From assembly GCF_000517025.1 (NCBI RefSeq), contig NZ_KI912091.1, positions 51,816-115,815 of the forward strand: a DNA stretch of 64,000 nt. The letters run 5' to 3'. The notes beneath the pieces were generated by a model. It made no database searches and was not told where the DNA came from. It saw only the letters and a list, made by a program, of their open reading frames with translations. The position numbers and the translations under genes were made by a program. Below are positions 35,631 to 44,673 of the stretch, one piece after another. This stretch comes from Halonatronum saccharophilum DSM 13868 (GTDB lineage Bacteria; Bacillota; Halanaerobiia; Halobacteroidales; Halobacteroidaceae). The first letter of the stretch is position 1; each line of letters starts with the position of its first letter.

Positions 35631-35691
35631 CCTCCCCACCAGAACGAAATATTTATTTCATTGGTAGAGGGGAGGAATTTAAGCAGATAGA
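35522..35691 (+). repeat. 170-bp repeat, copy 2
   Basis: Partner of 26352-26521. It includes the Asn/Gln tail, slippery heptamer, hairpin and NB-ARC start. The hairpin differs at one stem position (CCTCCCC here, CCTCCCT in copy 1) without losing pairing. Confidence 0.85.
35607..35675 (+). promoter_or_regulatory. Candidate programmed -1 ribosomal frameshift signal, site 2
   Basis: Same layout as site 1: AAGGA 35607-35611, A AAA AAG 35618-35624 in phase, 6-nt spacer with the stop TAA, hairpin 35631-35675 with seven uninterrupted pairs CCTCCCC/GGGGAGG and then ACCA/TGGT across a 3-nt bulge. The -1 frame enters an NB-ARC domain (PPERNIYFIGRGEEF) with an intact Walker A. The downstream gene is broken further on, so any present activity is uncertain. 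Confidence 0.55.
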
Positions 35692-36992
35692 AGCTAAGAT
35701 AAAAGAAAAGATTCCCTTAGTATTGAGTGGAATTGGAGGGATAGGAAAGACAGATTTAGCCAAGAAATTTTAATCATCAAAAATCGAATCAATATGATTA
35801 TTTAGGCTGGATTAACTATGAAAGGAACTTTAAAGAATCAATTATTGGAGCTATTAATCCTCAAAGTTTAGGGATTAAGTTTAGAGTACAAGAAAAACTT
35901 GATCAAAAATTTAATCGAGTAATGGCTGAGTTATCTAATTTAAAGGGGAATATTTTATTTGTTGTGGATAATGTTGAAGAGAGTGAAGGAGTAGATCGAT
36001 ATTTAAGAGAATTTACAGGATTAAATATAGACTTGCTTCTAACTTCTAGAAGTAATTTAGAAGGATTTGAAAAATTAGAAATTGAAGAGTTAGCTAAAGA
36101 AAATTGTATAGAATTATTTAAAAAATATTCTCAACCTGACTGTAATCAGGAGTATGTAGAAAAGATAGTAGAACTAGCAGGGTATCATCCTCTAACAGTA
36201 GAATTATTGTCCAGAACTGCTCGTGTAGCTCGTAAAGATTTGGAGGAGTTTTATCAATTGTTGAAGGAAAAAGGTTTTAATCTTAGCGATGTGATTAAGA
36301 AAAGGATAAATACAAGTAGGCATAGAGACTATGATAAACGGGAATTATTTCAGCATTTAAGGAAGGTTTTTGATATATCTAATCTGGGAATAGAAGAAAA
36401 GGTTGTCTTGCTTAATTTATCGATTTTGCCTTCTACTCCTTTAAAAATAAGTAATTTAGAAGAATGGCTGAAGTTAGAGAATACAGATGTTATTGATGAT
36501 TTGATAGCGAAGGGTTGGCTAAAGGAAATATATAATAAAGATACTAGTGATTATTATGTTGTAATTCATAATGTAATTCAGGAGATTGTCCGTGAGGAAC
36601 AGGAGCTTGAATTTTCTAAAGCAGAAAATTTAGTGAAGGCTATTGAGGCGTTATTATATTCATCACCAAATGAAAATCCTTTAGAGAAAAAGGAGTATGT
36701 TAATTTTGGAGTGTCAATATTAGAGTATTGTCGGCAGGAGAATAAAGATTTAGCAAATTTGAGTAATAATTTAGGACAAATTTATAAAGCTATAGGAAAA
36801 TTAGATTTGGCTTTAGAGTATGCTGAGCAGGCAAAGAATATATATAGAGAGGTATTACAAGGTGAGAAACATCCTGACTTAGCAGATTCCTATAACCATA
36901 TAAGTATAATTTATCAGGATCTAGGAAAATTAGATTTGGCTTTAAAGTATGCTAAGCAGGCAAAGGATATATATAGAAGTATTGCAGGATGA
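35624..36992 (+). pseudogene. NB-ARC-TPR NLR, broken (NTPase and first repeats)
   Basis: Starting at the slippery site the -1 frame encodes NIYFIGRGEEF and Walker A LSGIGGIGKTDLAKKF, then stops at TAA 35771. The next frame takes up at once (NHQKSNQYDYLGWINYERNF) and continues through NILFVVDNVEE, LLLTSRSNL, YHPLTVELLS and a winged-helix part to the first kinesin-light-chain-type TPRs, ending at 36992. Its longest piece is 35922-36992, whose apparent ATG is internal. The sequence is homologous throughout to residues 140-560 of the protein at 30456. At least two frame breaks make it a probable pseudogene. Confidence 0.7.
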
Positions 36993-37938
36993 GAAACATC
37001 TTAATCTAGCCACATGTTATAGTAATATAGGACAAGTTTATCAAGCTAAGGGAGAGTTAGAGTTAGCTTTAGATTATGCTGAGCAGGCAAAGGAGATAAT
37101 AGAAGAAGTATTAGGTGAGAAAGATTCTAAATTAGCTACATCTTATGATAATTTAGGACAAATTCATAAAGATATGGGAGAATTAGATTTAGCTTTAAAG
37201 TATGCTAAGCAGGCAAAAGATATAAGAGAAGAAATATTACAGAATGAGAAGCATCCTGATTTAATTCATTCTTATAATAATTTAGGAACAATCTATAAAG
37301 ATATAGGAAAATTAGATTTGGCTTTAAAGTATATTAAGCAGGCAAAAGATATGAGAGAAGAAATATTAGATGAGAAGCATCCTGATTTAATCCAATCATA
37401 TAGTAATATAGGAGCAATTCATAAAGATATGGGAGAATTAGAATTAGCTTTAAAGTATGTTAAGCAAGCAAAAGAGATACACGAAGGAGTATTAAATCAC
37501 AAACATCCTAGTTTAGCAATTTTCTACAATAATTTAGGAACAATTTATTTAGATATGGGAAAATTGAATTTGGCTTTGAAGTATACTAAGCAAGCAAAGG
37601 AGATATGCGAAGAAGTATTAGGGGACAAACATCCTAATTTTTCCGTATACTGTAATAGTTTAGGTCAGATTTATCAAGCTAAGGGAGAATTAGAATTAGC
37701 TTTGAAGTATACTAAGCAAACAAAGGAGATACGCGAAGAAATATTGGATGACAAACATCCTAGTTTAGCAACTGCCTATAGGAATTTAGGGATAATTTAT
37801 TTTGAACAGAGGTCATATGAAGAAAGCATTAAATATTTCAAACAGGCAAAGGAAATTTTGGAATATAATTTTCCGAAAGGACATCCAGACTTAGATAGTG
37901 TTAATGAATTTTTAGGAGTAGTTAGAATATTTACATAA
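36949..37938 (+). pseudogene. TPR array of the broken NLR, third frame
   Basis: Continuation of the TPR array after another frame break near 36,978 (IYR in the first frame, EVLQDEKHLNLATCYSN in this one; two bases appear lost). It carries about seven 42-residue TPRs of pattern SYNNLGTIYKDIGKLDLALK and ends with FEQRSYEESIKYFKQAKEIL and FLGVVRIFT. No effector domain follows, unlike the paralog at 30456. Its start codon lies inside the previous frame and has no ribosome site, so independent translation is unlikely. The DNA of the repeats is closely similar to that of 30456. Confidence 0.65.
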
Positions 37939-38096
37939 GCTTCCGCTTGAGTAGTGCTTATGTAAGTAGTTGGTGATAAAATAATTATCTAGAATTGAGA
38001 ATCCCACAAAATCAAGGTCTATAAATCACTTGTATTATATAAAAATGGGAATAAATAATTATTCTTGAACACAAAAAAAGAAAGGATTTAGCTAAA

Positions 38097-38535
38097 ATGA
38101 AAAAAGCAAATGAAAATTTTTCAGAAAGAATATATCAAATTACTAAGGATAAAGAAATATCTTTCGAGGAACAACTAGATATGTTTTTTTAATTATTTAA
38201 AAGATGCTTTAAAATTTCCTTGTGAGGTAACAGGTATTGAAGATTTTGATTGGGAAGAACCTTATGTATTTGGATTTGGAAGTGATGAAGAATATGAAAA
38301 GTTGAAAAAGAGTCAACCATCTTATGAAGATATATATGAACTTATTGAGATAAAAAAAGATAAATATTCAAAATGGATGCTTTCTTTTAGAGGAGAGGAT
38401 ATAGGAGCTAAAGTGAGACGAAAATCAGATGATAAGATATTTTGGCTTGGATTATCAGAATTAGAAATAACAAATAAAGAAGATGTTAATTATAAAATCT
38501 TAGATGATTATGCAGTTTGGTATGCTAACAGGTAA
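38097..38535 (+). pseudogene. Small acidic protein of unknown function, frameshifted in a T run
   Basis: ATG 38097 with AAAGGA upstream opens a frame (MKKANENFSERIYQITKDKE) that stops at TAA 38190 after a run of T. Removing one T joins it to the frame that runs to 38535: FNYLKDALKFPCEVTGIEDFDWEEPYVF and on to DDYAVWYANR. The combined 145 residues recall small proteins with an FPC/FPF segment after an E..DM..YL helix, often labelled calcium-binding, but no function is known. It is AT-rich like the island and is its last gene. Confidence 0.6.
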
Positions 38536-38807
38536 AAATAATTATTGACTTAAAGTTGAGTTAGTATGGATTTTTAGAATTTGGCCAATATAAAGAGAAA
38601 GATTTGGAGAGGGAAGGTTCAATTTTTAGTAGAAGTGTATGATTGTTTTGGCTCTTCGCTATTTAATGTAGTTGTGAAGAGGTATATTTTCTGCTAATTG
38701 TAATTAGAAATTTTAATATGTCAGTATATTTATTAAATAAATGCTTTAGGTGAGTCAAATTTAGCCTTACCCCATTTTTTCTTTTATTTTTCAGCAGATT
38801 ATTATTA

Positions 38808-38840
38808 ATCCCTCTTGATTACAAGAGGGATCTTTATTTT
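38808..38840 (+). terminator. Terminator-like hairpin at the island end
   Basis: ATCCCTCTTG (38808-38817), loop ATTA, CAAGAGGGAT (38822-38831), then CTTTATTTT. Confidence 0.7.
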
Positions 38841-39043
38841 AAAATCATTCTTGAATATTATTATCATTTCAACTAAAATTATTATAAAGGTTTAATAAAG
38901 AGGTAAAATAATCACAGTTGATTTACTTTTATTGAGTAGATAAAAAATAACGAGGTGATTAATCATGGGCCAACTTCAATTAAAAGAAGGATTAAAAGGA
39001 CTTATTTAGTGGTTGAAGATTTAAAAGTTTTAAATAAGTCTTA

Positions 39044-39125
39044 ATAAGAGCAATAGAACCTTTGCAGGGATTAAAGGTTATCAAGAAGAAATAGAGATAT
39101 TAAGCCAAAGCAGATTGAAGGTTTT
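39044..39125 (+). pseudogene. Decayed fragment of a second aag gene
   Basis: The DNA matches aag from about 19,357 on: ATAAGAGCAATAGAACCTTTG and CAGGGATTA against the matching aag bases, translating to RAIEPLQGLKVIKKK; with one base removed it continues RDIKPKQIEGFK, the counterpart of RSIKSKKIEDLT. One base insertion and a missing upstream part show decay. It sits between the island and the right-hand repeat, while the intact aag lies left of the island. Confidence 0.75.
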
Positions 39126-39139
39126 AAAAAAATAAAAAA

Positions 39140-39240
39140 GTTTTTGGGTTTGGGTTTTTAATATATAAAGATCAAAGGCAGTTGCGCTGACTAGATCTGA
39201 CAAGAGCCGACTAAGGTCCGACAAGGCATAAAGAATAAAA
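39140..39240. repeat. Right-hand copy of the island-flanking repeat
   Basis: TTTTTGGGTTTGGGTTTTTA and the following AATATATAAAGATCAAAGGC match 21109-21146; the next part (CTGACTAGATCTGACAAGAG) matches both left copies. A hairpin of ACTAAGGT/ACCTTAGT type follows (about 39219-39262). Confidence 0.7.
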
Positions 39241-39402
39241 AAGGTTTAGTCAGACCTTAGTCATCTTTTAGTCTAAGGTCTTGTCTGTGTAAATGATTTT
39301 GCTTTAAGGTTTTCGCTGATAGCTAAAAATATTGATTTTTATACTAATCTTTTGATATATTATAAAAAGGAGATTATAAGATTATAATTAAGGGGGAAAA
39401 TA

Positions 39403-40281
39403 ATGAAGAAGGTAGATCTACATATACATACCAGTCATAGTGATGATGCAGATTTATCTCCTAAAGAAATAGTGGAGATGGCAAAGGAGAAAGGCTTATC
39501 TGCAATAGCAATAACCGATCATAATGTGACATCTGCGGTGGATGAGGCACTAGCAGTAGCTGGTGAATTAGAGGTTATCCCAGGTGTTGAGTTTGATACC
39601 AATTATGGTGACAATACTCTTCATATCTTAGGTTATTATTTGGACTGGAAGTCTCCTAAGATAGATGAGATGCTTGATGGTATGGAAAAGGCTAAGAAGG
39701 AGCAGTTTTATGGCAGGATAGAGAAATTGCAGGAGTTAGGGTATTCTATAACAGCTAATGAGGTTTTGGAGAAGTCTGATGTCTCTATACCTTTAGGTGG
39801 GTTTATCGCAGAGGTACTTTTGGCAAAGGAGGAGAACAAAGAGGATCAAAGGTTACAGACCTATTATAGTGGGGAGAAGAGTGATCAACCTTATTTTAAC
39901 TTTTATTTAGACTTCTTTAAACCAGGTGCTATAGCTGAGATTCCTTGCTGGAAGCCTGATGCTAAGGGTACAATTGAGTTGATCAGAGAATTAGGGGGAG
40001 TTGCTGTGTTGGCCCATCCAGGATCTACTTTAGATCCATTAGATGAAGAGGTAATAGATGATTTAATGGAAGCGGGTTTAGAAGGATTAGAAGTTTATAG
40101 TACCTACCATAATAAAAAAGAGATGGAAGAGTGGTTAAGAGTTGCTCAGAAAAAAGAATTACTAGCAACAGCAGGAAGTGATTTTCATGGCCATTTAAAG
40201 CCTAAAATAGATCTAGGTGGAGTACCAGAAAATGATTATACAATAATAGAGAAACTAAAAGAGCTAAGGAGTGAAGGATAA
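39403..40281 (+). CDS. PHP-domain phosphoesterase
   Basis: 292 residues. The metal motifs of the PHP superfamily are clear: DLHIHTSHSDDADLSP at the N-terminus, ITDHNVTS, IPGVEFDT, VLAHPGST, YSTYHNKKE and GSDFHG. The size and order fit the TrpH/RNase AM (YciV) group, which hydrolyses short nucleotide or 3',5'-bisphosphate substrates. The ribosome site is AAGGGGG. The stop overlaps the start of hslO by one base (TAATGG), so the two are coupled. The substrate is not certain. Confidence 0.88.
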   Translation: MKKVDLHIHTSHSDDADLSPKEIVEMAKEKGLSAIAITDHNVTSAVDEALAVAGELEVIPGVEFDTNYGDNTLHILGYYLDWKSPKIDEMLDGMEKAKKEQFYGRIEKLQELGYSITANEVLEKSDVSIPLGGFIAEVLLAKEENKEDQRLQTYYSGEKSDQPYFNFYLDFFKPGAIAEIPCWKPDAKGTIELIRELGGVAVLAHPGSTLDPLDEEVIDDLMEAGLEGLEVYSTYHNKKEMEEWLRVAQKKELLATAGSDFHGHLKPKIDLGGVPENDYTIIEKLKELRSEG

Positions 40282-41159
40282 TGGAAAAGGATTATTTAAT
40301 TAGAGCAATTACTACAAATAAAGAGATTAGGGCTTTGGCTATTAGATCAACAGATTTAGTTAACAAAGCTCAAAAATCACATCAGACTACACCAGTAGCA
40401 ACAGCAGCTTTAGGTAGAGCGTTGACTGGAGGGTTATTAGTAGCTAATTTACTTAAGTCAGGAAGTGAGATAAGTTTGACAATCTCTGGAGATGGCCCCT
40501 TAGGCAGAGTTGTTGTTAATGCTAACTATAAAGGTGAAGTTAGAGGATATGTAGGGAATCCAAACCTTGATTTTATGGTCAATGATGCGGGGAAATTAGA
40601 TGTAGGTGGTGCTATTGGTAATGGGAGTCTAACTATTAAGAAGAATTTAGGGTTAAAGGAGCCTTATCAAGGGAGTATACCTTTGATTTCAGGAGAGATT
40701 GGTGATGACTTAACCTATTACTTTACTAAGTCTGAGCAAACTCCTTCTGCAGTAGGGTTGGGTGTTTTAGTAGATAAAGATTTATCGGTAAAAGCCTCAG
40801 GTGGATTTCTGATTCAGTTACTACCAGATGCTAGTGAAGAAACTATAAGCAAATTAGAAGAGAATTTAAGTCAGGTAAATTCTATAAGTTCTTTGATTGA
40901 AGATGGAGTAAGTCCAGAAGGTATATTAGAGAAATTATTAGAAGGATTTGATTTTAGAGTTTTGGCTAAGGCTGATGCCCAATTTAAGTGCAAATGTGAT
41001 CGAAATAGAGTTGGGGCTTTAGCTGCTAGCTTAGGAGAAGACGAGTTAAAGGATATCTTGGAGAAAGAGGGCCAAGTAGAGATTAGATGCCATTTCTGTG
41101 GTGAATACTATAGGTTCTCTAAAGAGGATATGGATGCGATATTAAGTAATAAAGCATAG
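40281..41159 (+). CDS. hslO: Hsp33 redox-regulated chaperone
   Basis: 292 residues, full length. Hsp33 is a cytoplasmic holdase switched on by oxidation. The N-terminal core shows HQTTPVATAALGRALTGGLL and the conserved VRGYVGNP; the C-terminal redox switch has the four zinc cysteines in FKCKCDRNRV and IRCHFCGEYY. The codon for the start overlaps the stop of the PHP gene. The stop codon lies inside a small hairpin repeat (41145-41169), a member of the family found elsewhere in the window. Confidence 0.96.
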   Translation: MEKDYLIRAITTNKEIRALAIRSTDLVNKAQKSHQTTPVATAALGRALTGGLLVANLLKSGSEISLTISGDGPLGRVVVNANYKGEVRGYVGNPNLDFMVNDAGKLDVGGAIGNGSLTIKKNLGLKEPYQGSIPLISGEIGDDLTYYFTKSEQTPSAVGLGVLVDKDLSVKASGGFLIQLLPDASEETISKLEENLSQVNSISSLIEDGVSPEGILEKLLEGFDFRVLAKADAQFKCKCDRNRVGALAASLGEDELKDILEKEGQVEIRCHFCGEYYRFSKEDMDAILSNKA

Positions 41160-41169
41160 CTTTATTACT
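41145..41169. repeat. Hairpin repeat AGTAATAAAGC-ATA-GCTTTATTACT
   Basis: An 11-bp perfect inverted repeat with 3-nt loop. It overlaps the last codons and stop of hslO. The same hairpin occurs at 5580-5604 and 56638-56662 and, imperfectly, near 48,311. Confidence 0.75.
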
Positions 41170-41226
41170 GGCTATGAGTGGTGTGTTTGTGTTGTGAGAT
41201 AAAAAATAGAAAGTTTTATAAAGTTT

Positions 41227-41265
41227 AAAACAATTCTAGTTTTTAAGCTTAGGGTTGTTTTAGCT
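41227..41265 (+). terminator. Weak terminator candidate after hslO
   Basis: AAAACAA ... TTGTTTT with an interrupted stem, followed after a few bases by a T run. Confidence 0.35.
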
Positions 41266-41342
41266 GTGATTTTTTAAAGGTGTTGAATCAGCTTATGGCA
41301 CACAGCACATAGCTTACAGCTTAACTGTAGGGAGGTGTTTAA

Positions 41343-42812
41343 ATGGATAATTTGCTTACCATAATTAGTTTATTAGGATCTTTATTAATACTTTTAGGAA
41401 TAATATTATTTATTCCATTAATACTGAGTTTGGTTTATAGAGAAGGGTTATTTTGGGTATACCTATTTCCTTCTTTATTATCGTTAATAGTAGGGTATAT
41501 ATTGCGGGGGAAGGGTAGGGGTAGTAAGATATCATTATCAATGGGAATGATTATCTGTGCTTTGGGTTGGATTGTAATTTCATTGGTTGGGGCATTGGTA
41601 TTTTATTTGGCCCTTGATTACTCTTATGTAGATTCACTCTTTGAGACAGTAAGTGGATTCACTACAACTGGAATTACAGTCTTTACAGGCTTGGATAATC
41701 TTCCGAAATCTATTCTTTTTTGGCGTTCTTTGATTCAGTGGTTTGGAGGTTTGGGATTCTTAACTTTCTTTTTAGTTGTTACCTTTAGAGGACAATCAGG
41801 ATTATTTCAATTATTTACTGCTGAAAGTCATAAGATTGATATGGCTCGTCCTGTACCTAATATTTTTAAGACAGTTAAAATTTTATGGGGTATATATTTA
41901 ATATTTACAGTATCAGAATTTATCATTTTAAGTTTCTTAGGTTTGTCATATTTTGATGCTATTAATCATTCACTAACTACTTTATCAACTGGAGGATTTT
42001 CTACCTACGATGATAGTATTGCTCACTTTGCTAATGCTGGATATGAAAACTATAAGCAGATAGAGTATGTAATTACATTCTTTATGGCATTAGGTGGGAT
42101 TAATTTCTTGGTGCATTATCAGGTTCTTACAGGAAAGTTAAATAGTTTGTGGAAGAGCTTAGAAATGAAGTATTTTTGGGGTATAATATTTGGTGGAACA
42201 GGCCTTATACTAATTAATCATTATCTTAACTTCCCCTTTCTATGGGCTGATTTTGAAGAAAGTTTTCGAAAGACAATTTTTCAGGTAGTATCACTTCTAA
42301 CTACTACAGGTTATGGAACAGAAGATATTAATTCGGCTTTCTTCCCATCATTTTCCAAACAGATATTTTTAGTATTTATGTTTACTGGTGCTTGTGTCGG
42401 TTCTACTTCGGGGGGATTTAAATTATTTAGAATTGGAATTTTAGGAGGGTTATTTAAAAGAGAGATACGCAAGATATATAGTCCTAAAGGGGCGGTATTG
42501 CCTGTAGTGATTGATGGCAATATAATACCAGATGAGGAGATTTTTAGAATAGTATCAATCTTTTTTAGTTGGCTATTTTTGATCTTAGTAGGTGGCGGTA
42601 TTACTGCTCTGGCTTCTGATTTACCTGCTTGGAATTCTTTTTCTGGTATCTTTTCAGCCTTGGGTAATATTGGGCCTTTTTATTTTAGTGTAGAGAAGAT
42701 GCAAGAGTTATCTGATTGGATAAAGATTACATACATATTTGCTATGTTGGCCGGTCGTTTGGAGATCTTACCACTATTTATTATCTTTAATAGAAGAGCT
42801 TGGAGGGGGTAG
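41343..42812 (+). CDS. trkH: TrkH-family potassium uptake membrane subunit
   Basis: 489 residues with about ten membrane segments. The four selectivity loops are visible: VSGFTTTGITVFTG, TTLSTGGFSTYD, LTTTGYGTED and GSTSGGFK. It forms the ion pathway of a Trk/Ktr-type K+ uptake system with the cytoplasmic regulator encoded 3 nt downstream. The ribosome site AGGGAGGTG precedes the ATG. K+ uptake of this kind fits a halophile or osmotically stressed organism. KtrB is the close alternative name; the length favours TrkH. Confidence 0.92.
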   Translation: MDNLLTIISLLGSLLILLGIILFIPLILSLVYREGLFWVYLFPSLLSLIVGYILRGKGRGSKISLSMGMIICALGWIVISLVGALVFYLALDYSYVDSLFETVSGFTTTGITVFTGLDNLPKSILFWRSLIQWFGGLGFLTFFLVVTFRGQSGLFQLFTAESHKIDMARPVPNIFKTVKILWGIYLIFTVSEFIILSFLGLSYFDAINHSLTTLSTGGFSTYDDSIAHFANAGYENYKQIEYVITFFMALGGINFLVHYQVLTGKLNSLWKSLEMKYFWGIIFGGTGLILINHYLNFPFLWADFEESFRKTIFQVVSLLTTTGYGTEDINSAFFPSFSKQIFLVFMFTGACVGSTSGGFKLFRIGILGGLFKREIRKIYSPKGAVLPVVIDGNIIPDEEIFRIVSIFFSWLFLILVGGGITALASDLPAWNSFSGIFSALGNIGPFYFSVEKMQELSDWIKITYIFAMLAGRLEILPLFIIFNRRAWRG

Positions 42813-42815
42813 AGA

Positions 42816-43481
42816 ATGTATATAATAGTTGCTGGTGGAGGCGTTGTAGGGCGTAATTTGATTAAGCGTCTTGCTGAGAAACATGATGTAGTACTAATTG
42901 ACTTAGATCGAGATATTTGTGAAAGGGTTTATTCTAGTTACGGAGCTATTAGTATATGTGGAAATTCTACGAATATAAATGTATTAAGGGAAGCAGGAAT
43001 TGAAAAGTGTGATGTAGTAGTTAGTGTTATGAGAAATGATGCCGATAATTTAGCCTTTTCCTTGTTAGCAAAAAATTATGGTGTAGAACAAATTATGGTA
43101 AGGATGAGGGATCCAGAGTACAAGAGTGCCTATAGGATGGCAGGTGCTACTACAATTGCAGGGATTGTAGATATGATGGTTGAGGATTTTGTCTTAGATA
43201 TAGAGCAGCCTGATGTTAGGAAATTATTTGCTTTAAGCGGTGGTAAAGCAGAGATATCAATTCTTACCCTGCCTAAAGGTTCATGGTGCCATGGGAAGAC
43301 TATATCTGAATTAGTTCGAACAGAAGGTTTTCCTGACAATATATTGATTGCTGGACTTTATAATGAAGAAGATGATCTATTTACAATACCAAAGGGTGAT
43401 ACTATTATAAAGGAGTTAAATCAGTTATTTTTAGTAGGTGCAGCAGATAATATAACCAAGGCTGCTAAGATGTTGAGATAG
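42816..43481 (+). CDS. trkA: TrkA-family NAD-binding regulator of K+ uptake
   Basis: 221 residues: an RCK/TrkA-N Rossmann domain (VAGGGVVGRNLIKRLAEKHD, IDLDRDICERV, CGNSTNINVLREAGIEKCDVVV) and a TrkA-C domain (ILTLPKGSWCHGKTISEL ... LFLVGAADNI). It is a single RCK unit, as in KtrA-type proteins, rather than the doubled E. coli TrkA. It binds nucleotides and gates the membrane partner encoded immediately upstream. Ribosome site GGAGGGGG. Confidence 0.92.
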   Translation: MYIIVAGGGVVGRNLIKRLAEKHDVVLIDLDRDICERVYSSYGAISICGNSTNINVLREAGIEKCDVVVSVMRNDADNLAFSLLAKNYGVEQIMVRMRDPEYKSAYRMAGATTIAGIVDMMVEDFVLDIEQPDVRKLFALSGGKAEISILTLPKGSWCHGKTISELVRTEGFPDNILIAGLYNEEDDLFTIPKGDTIIKELNQLFLVGAADNITKAAKMLR

Positions 43482-43516
43482 GATTATGGTTGATTAGTAT
43501 TAAAAGGAGGTATCTT

Positions 43517-44497
43517 ATGTGGGTTATAGATAGTGTTAAAGTTTTATTATCTAAAGATAATAGGTTATTTAGAAGGGCCAACGAATCAAAGTATCTACCA
43601 AATGCTTTTGTATCTTTGTTGATAATTATCTTGTTATTGATGATCTTTCCCATTATACCAATTATCCTGTTTAATATAGTAACAAATATTTTTTTAGATG
43701 GATATGGAAGTATCTTTGATTATATATTCTTGCGAGCTCAATTTCTAGATTCACCTATGTTCTATTCTTTAGGAGAATCCCTATATTTATTACTTCCTTT
43801 TGGTGGGATGATAGTAGGGGTATATCTTTGGGTTAGGTTTGTAGAAAGAAGAGGGTTTAAGTCTTTAGGCTTTGAAGGGGTCAACCCTTTGAAGAAGTAT
43901 ATTAATGGATTTATTTTTGGAGCAGCTTTGATGATACTTTCTGTTATTATTCTTGCTACACTTGGCCTAGTAAGTTTGGAGGCTAGTGGCTTAGACCTTT
44001 ATGGGCCAAGAATTTTTATTGCTATCTTTATAATTTTATTGGCTTGGGTAGTGCAGGGGGCAGCTGAGGAGATTTTAATAAGGGGCTGGCAGATGCCTAC
44101 CTTAGGTGCTAAGTATACCCCTGGTTTTGCCTTTGTCTTTTCTAGTCTTATCTTTGCTATTATGCACATCTTTAATGCTAATGTTACCTTAATATCTCTT
44201 ATCAACTTGGCTTTGATTGGCTTTTTATTTGCTTTTTATGCTTTAGGAGAGGAAAGGCTGTGGGGAGTCTGTGGTTTTCATACAGCTTGGAACTTTGTTC
44301 AAGGTAATATCTTTGGTTTAGAGGTAAGTGGTATGGCAAGTTCGGTTAGTTTACTTCACCTTTCAGTCAATGGATCAGAGGTGATAACTGGAGGTTACTT
44401 TGGCCCGGAAGGTGGATTGGTTGTCACTTTTATTAATATAATTGGTATTTTGTTCATTCTATGGATCAACCGTAGCAAAGCAGAGGTATCCTTATAA
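43517..44497 (+). CDS. CPBP-family intramembrane protease
   Basis: 326 residues, about eight membrane segments. The family motifs are AAEEILIRGWQMP (Glu-Glu...Arg), FAIMHIFNANVT and CGFHTAWNFVQGN. ATG 43517 follows AAAAGGAGG with 6 nt spacing; a start 27 nt upstream lies before that ribosome site. It follows the Trk genes closely but the function is independent as far as can be seen. A strong bidirectional terminator follows. Confidence 0.87.
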   Translation: MWVIDSVKVLLSKDNRLFRRANESKYLPNAFVSLLIIILLLMIFPIIPIILFNIVTNIFLDGYGSIFDYIFLRAQFLDSPMFYSLGESLYLLLPFGGMIVGVYLWVRFVERRGFKSLGFEGVNPLKKYINGFIFGAALMILSVIILATLGLVSLEASGLDLYGPRIFIAIFIILLAWVVQGAAEEILIRGWQMPTLGAKYTPGFAFVFSSLIFAIMHIFNANVTLISLINLALIGFLFAFYALGEERLWGVCGFHTAWNFVQGNIFGLEVSGMASSVSLLHLSVNGSEVITGGYFGPEGGLVVTFINIIGILFILWINRSKAEVSL

Positions 44498-44513
44498 GTT
44501 ATTAAATTATGAA

Positions 44514-44558
44514 AAGAGGGGATGGTTAAGTTAACTTAACCATCCCCTCTTCTTTTAT
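44514..44558. terminator. Strong palindromic terminator after the CPBP gene
   Basis: A perfect 38-bp palindrome (44514-44551) whose arm begins AAGAGGGGATGG, flanked by AAAA and TTTT. Confidence 0.85.
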
Positions 44559-44673
44559 AAAGGATAACGATAAGTTATCTAGAATAAATTATATATGATA
44601 TAGGTAAAATTATATTGTATCTTTTTCTCAGTATAGCTATAAGCTTAAATAAAATACTTGGAGTTGATATAAG

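Larger units (their letters stand above)
38536..39402. other. Right border region of the defence island
   Basis: Contains an orphan terminator-like hairpin (38808), a 14-codon open frame with good ribosome site GAGGTGATT (38965-39009, MGQLQLKEGLKGLI) that looks like the start of a lost gene, a decayed aag fragment (39044-39125) and a repeat shared with the left border (39140-39240). The octamer GGGCCAAC reappears here (38967) for the first time since 16.8 kb. Confidence 0.55.

Noticed and set aside
21700-38535. Prophage or integrative element
   Set aside because: No integrase, transposase, capsid, replication or attachment-site sequence is visible; the content is defence genes only.
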